This document shows, piece after piece, positions 24,478-35,727 of a stretch of 64,000 bases of DNA. The notes under the pieces are model-generated. The model worked only from the letters and a program-made list of their open reading frames with translations, searched no databases and had not been told where the DNA came from. Location: the NCBI GenBank assembly GCA_003864495.1, contig ML133442.1:1863731-1927730 (forward strand), read 5' to 3'. Numbering within the stretch: position 1 is the first letter of the stretch; each line of letters opens with the position of its first letter. The position numbers and the translations under genes were made by a program. This stretch comes from Nemopilema nomurai (Eukaryota; Cnidaria; Scyphozoa; Rhizostomeae; Rhizostomatidae).

Positions 24478-24715
24478 CTTCCGTTGTCGTCAGAGTCATC
24501 GCTATAGGACAAAGGTCATTCGCTGAGTCAATATGGCCTTCTTTGGCTTCTTGACTGGCATTGAGAAGCAGTTCCACAATATTATCTGGGTGTATGTCTT
24601 TACTCCAGATTTCGTTACCAGCTGCATCCCAACCACGATCAACTGGGCTGCCAATGCGTAACTGCAACTGGTCTGCATTTCCGTAAATGCTTGCAGCATG
24701 AGCTGGTCTAGCTGT
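24478..24715 (-). CDS. Orphan coding exon, function unknown
   Basis: On the minus strand 238 nt stay open between a good acceptor (TTTGTAG before 24715) and a good donor (GAAG/GTATAA at 24478). The encoded 79 residues look like ordinary protein: TARPAHAASIYGNADQLQL at the start, PVDRGWDAAGNEIWSKDIHP in the middle, NASQEAKEGHIDSANDL near the end. I do not recognise the family and found no partner exon, so it may belong to a gene with very long introns or be a remnant. Confidence 0.4.
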
Positions 24716-27700
24716 CTACAAATTTTAATTTGCGGCACATAGTGGCACACAGGAATGGACGATGACAATGAGAAGAGACATCGATGTTGCCAATGAATTT
24801 GTGGAATAAGTCAACAGTAGCTTATAGGACGATTAAAAGCAGAGATTTGACTGAGATAACAGACGTAGCCTATAAAGGCATACATACACGGACGACTAAA
24901 GGATAGTGGAAGGTAGGAAAGTGTTGTTTTGGCAGCGTTCATATCAAGCTACTTTTATATTTCGGTCAAGTCAGTTTATTTCACATTTTGAATTGAAGCT
25001 TGAATGAATTGAAATTCCTTTAACAGCGTGAACTGCACACTGACAGCCGAAAATGTTTGCTGTGAATGGCTCTAGAATATACAGCTATCGTTTTCAAATC
25101 ATTTGATCGAAAGGAAGGGAACGTTAGTGGAAGACATGATAAAAGCTCGCTAGCAAAAGCCGAATAAGAGACATCTGGGCAGGTTAGAATCTTATCGCAT
25201 TCAAACTGGGCTGTTAAAGTATAATATGCCGTTAAAACGAAAATATTGCAAAGAGAAAATATGACAAGGGGTCAATGAGATATTTCCTGAAGAACTGTGT
25301 TTGAGCTGCGTTGACAAAAGTGGATGCTTTGGAAAAATGAATTCAAGTTTTTGATGGTCCAGAAGTACTCGCGTATATTTGCCTTATTCGTCACAAAGTC
25401 TCTGAAAATTCAAGGCAAACAGATCAACGCGTGGGATTTTTTCGGCTCGCATTCACCATTTAAGCCAGTTTTTTGCCCGACCAGCCAGTTCGCCCCAGGC
25501 TTTCATCACGAGTCGAGACATTTTAACTTTGCAACTTGCTCAAATGCTTTCTCCCAATGCTGAAAAATGCAGATGTTTTGGATGCAAAGTCGCTTAAACA
25601 ACATCAAGATTTTGTGCCCTGAGGGAAATAAGGATGCAGAGAAAACATGCGAGGACGAGCTCACAGGAAGGTAACATAACTGCGGCAAATGCTCAAGGCT
25701 AGGCAGCCTACTCTGTTGTGTAGAAACCTGTCAGGGAAGTATCTCATCGAAAGAAATGTACACTTACATGAAGTAACGCGGTGATAGTGAACTCCTGTTG
25801 TTATTTGTACCTTTCATTTGGGCAACTTTACTTATATGAAGTACTTCAACCCAGACCCGATATTCTAAACGCTTCCTTTTCCGTTTCAGTCCTCCCAAAC
25901 AGCACTGTTGTATCTGCTTAGAAATTGTACTATTCGATAGAAAGGCAATTCATGCGATTCTTGTGTCCACTTGCAATGCATGGCATTTCTACTTTCGAAT
26001 ACAAGCAATTTAGAAAGGGCTGTGTTGCTTGTTTTAATAAAAATTCATGTATTTTCATTTGGCTGTTTAGCAAAGAATATTTCCTTAGGACTCCATAATT
26101 TTGCTATACCATCATCAATCGTCTCTGCACCCTCTCTCTAATCACTCCAACCTCATGGATTTGCATCATCTGAGTGATTATGGAATTTGAAAATGTTTGC
26201 GTAAAAAAAACGAGTCTTGCTAGTTTTCACGTCCTGAACTTTCTTCTTAAAGCTACCCACAAAATATTTTTATACCATTCATTTGAACATCAAAAGCTTA
26301 ATCCTTCGTCATGATGAATTAGCTGTTTACCTGCCACTACCATTCAATGCTTTATCACTGAATTTTCCTTCTTTGGAAGCAGAGCTTTCTTGGATTTCCT
26401 AAATCTCCTCGATGGAATAGAACAAAGTCTCCTCGGGTCTCTCTTTATCGATTCTACGGACAAAAAAAACAGGGATCCAAAGTAGCGTCCATACGTCAAA
26501 TAAAATAAACCCTTCCCTTAGTCGAATAAGGCCAGATGAAAATCAAAGTCATATAAATCATAGCATAATAAGTCCAATTTATTCGCATCCAGCCTCTATA
26601 GGGTGCAGCGTAGGCTCAACGTTTAGAGAGGGGTGTTTGGTATGGGTTTTGCCTGATAATTGTTGGTTACAAATTTTGTCTGGTTTGGAATTTCTGTTGA
26701 GAAAAACAGTCAGACTGATTCCGGCTTCGGAAAAGGAAATGGTTATTGATGATGACCCATTGTAATTTTGCAGTCATTGCCACTGATACAGAGATTTGGA
26801 TGCAGAAAATATTTGATACAGAATTTTAATACGTAAACAACGTTAAATATGACAATTTTGTCAGAAAAGTAAACAAATTGCAATTGGAATAAACTAAAGT
26901 CAAGGCGTTAGTCCACAAAATTATAGTTGTCTTTCTTTACGACCTTTTCTCTCATTCTTCAAAATATAGCAATTTCCTCAAATTTTCTTGATTTTTTCTT
27001 TTCCTGAAAACTTTTTTAAAAATGTCCGAATTTCCACTTAAAAAGCGTTGACATCCCATGTTTTACCTTTTTCGCAACCCAGAATGGTGAAATTCGTTTT
27101 CAAATAAAAGAGTATCATCCCATCATTGAGCTGTTTTCGATTCTTGTAAAGAAGATTTTGAAACGTTACGGGTTGAAAATTTTTTTTGTACCTTAATACA
27201 TCCAATTTCCGCTATTTGTAGCCTTACACCCCAGTTTAGAATATTCTCTCTTAAGTGCTTAAGCAGGCTGCTGTTCATAATTGGTTGAATTTCATCTTTT
27301 TGTTATGCTTCTCGTGCACCAATGAGTTATTCTTATCAAAAACCTTACTCCCAGCCTTGTATTCAGCATCCAACTAGAGACATGGACCATCTCCTATTGA
27401 TAACATTTAGACTGATTTTACCAATGCTTATATAGCAAGTGGTATTGTTGTAATCCAAATTACTGATCATTCTTTCTCAGTTTGTCTAAATGGATAATAT
27501 AAAACAAGAATCACTTTAATGCGATGATGCAGTGACTTGTTTACTTGAAGTTAGACCTGCTTCAGTCACACTATTTTCGTCCTCCCCTATTCATTCTACA
27601 CCCATCGTCATTTAGAATTAGGACCACTGTTTCAATTAAAGCAAGTCCTCCATTGCCCTATCGTCATCAATAACCTATATTGTTTTATTGCTATATTGTC

Positions 27701-29265
27701 AATACCCTATGTTGTAAATAAAATGGCACCATTTCCGTTCATTGTTTGCTTCACTACGACCGCAATCACAATTACCTATCCTTTCAAATGTTTCTGGTGT
27801 TAATTGTATATTATGCATATAAGCTTGTAATTAAGCTTAATTCACTCTGGGTATCATATACTCTGCAAACGTTAACATGCGTTTTTTCTGACATTTCTCT
27901 GACTCCAAGTTGCTTGCTCGTCAATTAAATCATTCGAATTTTCCCACGGACACGGTGACCACAAAAATTCTAACAAATTTAAAAGAGAATTTGGGTTCTT
28001 GTGGACGTCAATAAGATTGACTGTACCTATCTAGTAAACAGTGATGTGAGTGTGAATCAAAGATCTGAATAAAACATGTTCAACGCTACAATTTGGAATA
28101 GATTATATGTGAACTGTCACTTGTTATAACTAGATGAATAGAAGAATTCTGAAGATGATTAAAATTTTGCGATCAAATTTTGCATTAGCTAAGGAATCAG
28201 TAGACTCCTCGTAATTTAAAAACGGTGTTCCCGGTGAAAGGAGTTTTTACCACCAAATATTTGAAAAGCATCAAATACCTTTATGTCAATGTTGCTAATG
28301 GCGTGCTAGGCCTATGTCTAACATACTTGCCTACTTGTTTAACTAGAACATGTAGAACGTCTTTTAGAATCAAAATTTCACTCTCATTTTGATATGTTAC
28401 TTCCCTACTTGCAAAAAGAACAACTCTTTGTGTAAACAGCATATTCTTGCAAATATTCCGACAGACTTTCAGAGTTCCTGTTCAATTCGTCTTCTATTCC
28501 AAATTATCCGAAGAATGCAAGATTTCGGGAACCAGTCACTGCTTCAAGTGACAGTTTGCGGTATGCGGTCTATGCCCAAACTTCGAACCTGTGCCCATAT
28601 GTTTCCCTTCTGAAAAATAACCAGTGTCTAAATAGCATATCTGATACCGATATGCAAAGTTTAAAGCGTGAAAGCACGGTTATGCCACAAACAACGATGG
28701 GTTGCAGATGAAACAGAACGAAATCTGAAGTTTCGCATTGAGAGATTGGACATCATTTTCCAGAATAATTCCCGAAAACTAAATGTATATTGAAAGAGTA
28801 GGGTCAAATTCATGCTAAATCGAGTAGTATACTAATTCCTTTACTAAAAAATCTTAGCAATATATGCATATTTGATCAAAAGCGGGATGATCAGTAAACT
28901 GGTCAATATTTTGCTAAATCCGCGCCTGATGTTGGAGCATCCAGGTTTTTTTTAATTCGACTGTTGATTAAAGCGGCCCTAGAAACATACATATAACTAT
29001 TTAAAAGACAAGATCATTTCTTTCAAATCTAACTAATCATCGCAATTTTTTCCGTTGGAGCTGGGTTTGGAATCTGACATACACTTGGGACATTCCAAGA
29101 GTATTGATGCAGATCAGGACACTCTTGTGACACTCTCATGCCCACTGGGAACATTGGCAAGAATATCTTGATTCGACAGTGCCTCTTTCATTATTTTTGA
29201 CCGACTTTTAATAAACACGTAAAAAAGATCAGCTTCATTACCAAAAATCCTGATATATCTGCAAG
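24716..29265. other. Long AT-rich non-coding stretch
   Basis: I see no exon, RNA gene or transposon terminus that I can support in these 4.5 kb. Open frames are short and lack splice context. Confidence 0.5.
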
Positions 29266-29607
29266 TTATTCGTCATCTTCTGCAGGCCCATCGGAATCGG
29301 GGGGTGGGCCCCAATAGTTGTTAAACTGTAGTATGTTTCCTCGGCGTTCAGAAGCATTGTTCAACATTGGTCGCCAGCAATGCCGAACATCATTGGCCTC
29401 GTTTTCAAGTCGAACGTTCTCTCCTTGTGTCATCGCGAAAGGCCTATTAACGGGTAGTTGCAAGTCACGTGCCGAAATCATTGATTTCTTCGCTTGGCTG
29501 CTTACTATTGCGAGACTTTTATGCATGAGATTCCTCACTTGTTCTCGGCTGCATTGGCGGTGCAAACATTTAGCAGGAGACAAATGGGCAAACACTTGTA
29601 AATCCAT
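29266..29607 (-). CDS. Small ORF or terminal exon, unknown function
   Basis: A 113-codon frame on the minus strand starts with ATG at 29607, with an in-frame TGA directly upstream, and ends at TAA 29266. The product starts with a Cys/His-containing stretch, continues with QVRNLMHKSLAIVSSQAKK and SMISARDLQLP, and has an acidic tail (GPPPDSDGPAEDDE). The helix-rich middle has a faint look of a histone-fold segment, but that is only an impression. Composition is more protein-like than surrounding frames. No recognised family. Confidence 0.35.
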   Translation of the reverse strand: MDLQVFAHLSPAKCLHRQCSREQVRNLMHKSLAIVSSQAKKSMISARDLQLPVNRPFAMTQGENVRLENEANDVRHCWRPMLNNASERRGNILQFNNYWGPPPDSDGPAEDDE

Positions 29608-30747
29608 TCACCGACTGATGATCTTTTTGATTCCTCAAATGCTGCTTGCTATAAACAGTAATAAAATATTCAAGTGAAAGTTCCAATTTCTCATGCTTTG
29701 TAACTTGCTAGAAACTGAAAATTATGTTGCCACGTTGCATGACAAATTTCTAGGGAACCTTCTCGAAAACCTTGTTAGCATTAATCGAAGTGAGAGGACG
29801 GTCAATTAATGATTGGCCAATTGTGACTTGTAAAATCGAACATCAATGTTTGGAGTTTGTGAGATGTGCGTTGAATCTCACCGCCCTCGCTATGGCGTCA
29901 GGGCAGTTCGCAAGGGCGCTGAAGTCGGCGGATGCCTCGCTGCATCAAGCACAAAAACTCCCCCGCACACTCGGAAACGCTGCAACACACCAAAGGCTGC
30001 ATTTGCAAATGTCAAAAGAGCTGTTGGTTGTACTATGACTGGTTGCTAGTCTTTCCATATGCTTTATTTTCTACATGTTATCTGTTAATCCGAATTGTTC
30101 TCTACAATTTGCAAATCAGTTTTGTAAAAATCAAAGGTTTCTTATCTTAGTTCATGATTACCAACATGCTGTGAATATTGGAGTAAATACGAATTTTGAT
30201 CCTTCGTACATCGATAGAGGCCCTAGATATACGAAGCCTCGACTACGTGTCAACCAATTTCAATTCGCCAGGTGCGTATTCTGCCTTCTGGCCACGGGAC
30301 TCCGTCTACTGCTTCAGATAAGTTACATTCGCATCCAGAGTGCTAGCTCTATGCGGGAAGCTCTACCTCTGGTCGGCTCGAATTGGCTTAAGCTGCCCAT
30401 AACCATGTGTATGCACAGTTATCATGGGATGTTGATGTCAAGTTAGGCCATAACTTCAAAGGAATTTATTCAGAAGACTGTCTTAATACCCGTAATAGGT
30501 CGAATAATTGCAATAAACGAAGGTAACAGGTAGCCACTGAACTGCGTAAGTATTTAAAAATTCATCACCCTCTGGTTTTTCCACAAGTACAGAAATGATC
30601 AAAGTTGCTCTCGGTGTTTAAGGAAGTTCGTTTGTTGCAACTGTTGTATGGGGTTACGTTGATTATCGCTGTTATTCGGAGGGGCTGATCGATAAAAAGG
30701 GCTGAGGTCAGGCTTGAACTTGTTTAAGTATTCGGCTGATCTTGACA
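29608..30747. other. Intergenic sequence
   Basis: Somewhat GC-richer around 29870-30010. Overlapping short frames on the plus strand exist but none has recognisable motifs. Nothing supported. Confidence 0.4.
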
Positions 30748-32898
30748 ATGGCAGAAAGCGTAAGTCGCCGATTGAATGAGTATTTACGCAACGGACAAGC
30801 TGCAGAAAGCATGGGTCAACCTCAACCAGGGTATGAAGGTAGCCAGGATGGAGTGGCAGTGGGGAGAGCGAGCGAGTGGGACGCACAGAGGCATCGAATG
30901 AGGGACAGGAGATCAAGCATTACGAGGTACTATTTTGATCGCTTGAGTTTGTAGAACTATCACAGCAGAATCAAGGAAGCTACGGCGTTTTACATGCAAT
31001 GCCTTAGCCGACAAAGATAACGCTGCACATTGAGCCTTAGCTGCAAAGAGGTTCAATTACATGTTTACAATCTCATATGGCCTAATGCAGTTAGTTACGA
31101 GCCTGTAGTGATCTTTGCCGAACTCTGATTGGCCGGTACCTGCTTATTGAATAGAGCGCATCACCAAAAATTTCTTAAAATTGCAAAGAATTAAGTCGAT
31201 TGTTTTTTATGTTATTAAAGCTGATAGAACAGTTGCCCGTATCCCTATGGGTATCATGTTTACTGATTCGGTCAAGAGAACAGCGATTTATTTCAAGTTT
31301 CAAAACAATTCTCGTCTCATTAAATATTTATGGGCCAAAAAGGCAACTTGATGTTTTACAAACCACGGAAACCATTGCTTCCTAAATGAGACTTTTACTG
31401 TCGATGAAATGCTGTAATTTCATTTCTACGGCTTAGGCCAATTTGGCCTCAAAGTCAGTAAGTCAATTTGCTTTGCCCCGCCAAACACCCAGCCGTTGTA
31501 GCAGCTTCATCAACCAGAATTGATTACAAATCAAAAAACCAAACAAACACGTTGTCACTTTAGATCAAGCTCCAATCCCAAACGTGCACAAGAATATTAA
31601 GAAAAGACTAAATTTCTATGACAAGGTCCATATGTAGATTATTAATGAGCAATGCCTTCCATTGATTGGAATGACAATGAGTATTAGTTGAGCCTGAATT
31701 TGCAACTCATTTTGCAGGTTGATGGGGCTTCTATCGGATGTCCTAGTCATTTTACAATATAATGAAGCATTTTACAATATAAAAATGAAACGACTTTTAA
31801 GCAATTCCTTGGCGCAGCTTTTCTGAATCCATGCTCTAATCCATGTGGCGCTCACTGATATGCTTCATTCTTAAATTCCAGACTGATATTACAGACGCAA
31901 TTTCCATATATGCTTTATTTTCAAATTCCGCTTGGAAAATTGTCAACCTTGTGATGCAATGATTTTGTTTTAGCTTTGCTGACTTGTATGAAAGAGCTGT
32001 GAAGAACTTGCTCAACATAAGGCCGTTGTTTGATCCATCGTTGGACATTTTTGGGCCAAAAATAAGCGATGGGGCCGTCCATTCACACCCAGCTGTTCCA
32101 ATACAACCAAGGCAGTATGCTGCAGAAAGAGGACAGCAGCGGGAAACAAGAGAGCCTGACGGCAGAAAGAGCGAGAAGCAGAATCAACGGCCTGCAGATC
32201 TGGCTCACGGGCCCATTGACTTCTCATATCGCGACGGCGATCACTCCACAAACGGATTTTTCGAACACGTCCTTGCCGAGCACGCCCGCCACAACAGACA
32301 CGCGTTTCCATACTTACCACAAAGGCGCGGTTTAGCGGCAAAACAGAGGGAGAGCACCTCTCACACTAGGACTGAAACAAGCACCGTTGCTCACATGAAT
32401 ACGGGACATAGCGGCCATCAGAAGGAGAATGTTGAGCAGCACCATTACTGGAAGCATGGGAACGAGCAACGTCACCGTCCAAGCATGTTCGACGACTTGA
32501 GGTACCACGCCCGCCTGGTGCTCTCCGCGGAAGTGAATGCGCGGAAAGTTGGGGTGTCGCAAGAGGGCAAAGTGAAGTTGGAGAACAATGGGGCTGATAT
32601 AAAAGTGGAGGAAGACAGCACAACAAACGAGCCTAGCCTTGCTAATGGTGCCAAACTGACTGATAAAGAGCAAATGGATTTGATTAGAGAACGAATTATT
32701 AAAGAAAATCAAAAACTAAAATACAGGCCTTACAGTTTACGTAGTAAAAGAAATGACATAAAAAGGAACAAAAAGGTCGCAAAAAAGAAAAAGTTAAAAA
32801 AGAAAAATCAGCTTAAGAGCCTATGGAAACCTGCTACGCCTCAGGAAATGTTCTTGGCTCAGTTTGGCCTAATGAGAAAGATTCTCGAACAGCCTAAG
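30748..32898 (+). CDS. Unrecognised basic protein, first two exons
   Basis: Exon 1 (30748-30926) begins MAESVSRRLNEYLRNGQ; exon 2 (31974-32898) continues in phase with SFADLYERAVKNLLNIRPLF. About 368 residues are encoded. Exon 2 ends at a consensus donor (CCTAAG/GTAAGT), so at least one more exon is expected, but I could not place it with confidence; a stop otherwise follows at 32932-32934. The protein is charged and mostly low in hydrophobic residues. It has a lysine-rich stretch (KVAKKKKLKKKNQLKSL) that would serve as a nuclear signal and two sites matching the SUMO consensus (VKLE and IKVEED). The segment DLYERAVKNLLNIRPLFDP may be the conserved core. I do not recognise the family; nuclear location is inferred. 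Confidence 0.6.
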
Positions 32899-34207
32899 GT
32901 AAGTGAGAGAAGCGGAAGTGGTACGATGGCATGAAAAATGATCAGTTGATGGAAAGCAGACTAGCCAGCGCTGAACACGAGGCCGGGGCGTCATACTACC
33001 TGACATGGCGTGGTATATCGAGATGTAATGTGATCAGTGATTGGTGGTGCAATAGAATGACATCGTTCCACGTTCTGAAGAAGACAGTTCTGTTGCTGGC
33101 GATTAGCGTATCAAACAATTAAAAGGCATTGTCTTGGATTTGCTGCTAGTTTTGTGCACATTTTGTTTTGAATAGCTAACTGAATAGATGCGTATGAAAA
33201 TCTACAAGCACCACATGATGCAAAGATGTTTTTCAAATCATGTTTTTAACACACTCTACAAGTAAAAAAGCCGTTAAACTGAAATATGTTCGAATCAAAG
33301 GTGCTCTACTACCTTTGTAGATCCCCCATTTTCAAATAGCTTTCCATTTCTGTTCCAGTTAAGTAGAGAAAACTTCAACAAGTTCCCGTCAAATTTCAGA
33401 CCTCGCACAGCTGATACTTATCATGGAGATCTCAATGTATTCTTAATTGGAAATTAAATCAGACCAATGCAACCTCTACTGAAGCTAAATACAAAAACCT
33501 CAGATTCTATTTAGTATCATAATGAATGTAGCTTGCACACTTTGCTACTGAAACCATTAAAGGGATATCGATAAATTCGAGAAAACCTGTACTGTTTTTT
33601 ATCATCATAAAAATACAATTTAAAAACTAGCAATTAACACAAAATAAATTCTAGTGTGCTGAATTAGAGGTAAAAAACATGCGTTATCGTGCCACCTCTA
33701 ACCCAACACAGTGAGTTGTTAATTTTACAAAATTAAAGCAACACACGGATAACAACACAAACAGAGATTCAAGGGCCATTAGAGATAAAGATTTAACCGC
33801 TTTGAAATCAAGTTGATTTGAATAGGAATATCAGGAAACATTCTTTTAAACTTTTATGGAAAAGATCCCATCAATTAGACACTGGCTGTCAATTTCCATG
33901 ATTACCGAATATGACACTACGCCTGTTGCCCTCTTCTGGCTGAATATTGTTGTTGAAAATGCGTCCTACATCAAAGTATAATAACCAGAACATGCTAACA
34001 TCAAGTCCTGTATATGACATTTCCCTCTTGAGCCGGTCACGCAGCAGATGACACTGCTTTTGAGATTCATAGTACTTTGAAAGAGGCAGTTTTTAACTGA
34101 TCCGAGCCGGCTTGCTCAAAGTTATTATCTATCCAAGTTTTAAGCTTAAAGTCGATCGTTTTATCATGCTTAAAGCACTTAAGTTGTTCATTATGAATAC
34201 ATAAACG
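32899..34207. other. AT-rich non-coding sequence
   Basis: Probably intron or 3' flank of the preceding gene. No exon or repeat supported. Confidence 0.4.
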
Positions 34208-34763
34208 AAATGGGCATAGACATCATGGATACCTAAACGAAATGGGCATAGGCATCATGGATACCTAAATGAAATGGGCACATGCATCATGGATACCTAA
34301 ACGAAATGGGCATAGGCATCATGGATACCTAAATGAAATGGACATAGGCATCATAGATACCTTAATGAAATGGGCACAGGCATCATGGATACCTAAACGA
34401 AATGGGCATAGGCATCATGGATACCTGAATGAAATAGGCACAGGCATCATGGATACCTAAACGAAATGGGCATAGGCATCACTGATACCTAAATGAAATG
34501 GGCACAGGCATCATGGATACCTAAATGAAATGGGCACAGGCATCATGGATACCTAAACGAAATGGGCACAGGCATCATGGATACCTAAATGAAATGGGCA
34601 TAGACATCATAGATACCTAAATGAAATGGGCACAGGCATCATGGATACCTAAATGAAATGGACATAGGCATCATAGATACCTTAATGAAATGGGCACAGG
34701 CATCATAGATACCAAAACGAAATGGGCATAGGCCTCATGGATACCTAAACGAAATGGGCATAG
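34208..34763. repeat. 32-bp minisatellite overlapping a gene's 3' end
   Basis: About 17 copies of a 32-bp unit beginning GAAATGGGCATAGGCATCAT and ending GGATACCTAAAC, with small substitutions. The last unit runs into the final codons and stop of the minus-strand gene at 34745-35727; read on that strand every unit contains a near copy of the codons for YAHFV and the stop. Confidence 0.93.
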
Positions 34764-35727
34764 ACGTCAACACAGGTCTGGCCCTCATTGTCACGTTCGT
34801 CTTCATTAACGAGGTCCTCGCCATACCAAACAAACATTTTGAAGTCTTGATTGACGTAAAGGGGGTCGTCCATCCGGTTGAAGACGAGCTCGGGGGACGC
34901 ACCGTCAAAGAGCCTGGATGAATACCAAGGGAGTTGGACATTGCCAGGGGGGTCACTTCCAGTGCGGTTGAATAACTGCCTTTTCCGCAAATTGGTGATA
35001 AAAATCCCCAGAGGTTTCAGTAAATCTCTGTTGCAGCCCCAGAAGTTTTCATAGTGCCCATAAAGCTTGTTGCAGTTGACTCTCCCGTAAATATGCACCA
35101 GCTTCAATCCGCCAATGAAGCCATCGTAGGGGCTTTGAAAGCTTCCCGGTGCTTCGTACTTGGGGTTCACACAAACCGGGTCTTCATTGAGTCGAGTCCA
35201 ATACCCTAAAAAGGGTCTACAATCAACATTTTGGATAGTACTGTTCATAAGAAAATTCCTGGTCTATGTTACGATTACTTGCTTTGCTCAAATTTGAAAA
35301 CCCAGCTTGAAATATGTGCGATTAAATTGATTTCACGGTAAAAGATTTATCAAAACCCAGGGCTAAGTTTCAAGCCAGGTCATAAAAGCAAGTTGAGCTT
35401 CTAGCAGGTGAACACTTTTGAAAAGAAACAAGGGTTGGGACCACAGGCATCTGAGCAGTCGGGCAAACGTTTCTCGTGTTAAGGGCCTCCAGCCTAATGC
35501 AGCCCTGCTTCGCATATCAGCTGTTAATTCAGCCTAAGAGGAACTGAGCATACAGCGTGGTGTACACAGTGCTTACCTGGTTTTGCTGTTGCCATTCCGG
35601 TCCTCATTGACTTTATTCTGTTGTTGGCTGCAATGCAATGGGCGTTGGTGGCCGAATCAACAGCTGCTGTGCGAAGCAGCAAACTAACAAGCAATAGCAG
35701 ACACCAAGCAGGAGCACACCCTCGCAT
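34745..35727 (-). CDS. Secreted protein, possibly of a cnidarian skeletal-matrix-like family
   Basis: Exon 1 (35727-35577) encodes a signal peptide, MRGCAPAWCLLLLVSLLLR, then a short Ala/Asn-rich stretch, and ends at a good donor (CCAG/GTAAGC, phase 1). The last exon is open from about 35263 to the stop at 34745 and encodes about 168 residues, including LGYWTRLNEDPVCVNP, GGLKLVHIYGRVNC, FWGCNRDLL, MFVWYGEDLVNEDERDNEG and CVDVYAHFV. Conserved-looking cysteines suggest disulfides. From memory, the LVH-SGRV-C, WGC and IWYGED ... C-DVYA pattern resembles coral 'uncharacterized skeletal organic matrix protein 5' and its cnidarian relatives; I could not check this. The splice phases do not match (no phase-1 acceptor near 35263), so a small middle exon is probably missing from my model. 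Confidence 0.7.

Noticed and set aside
34269..34460. Repeat ORF reading KRNGHRHHGYLNEM
   Set aside because: Translation of the 32-bp minisatellite only.
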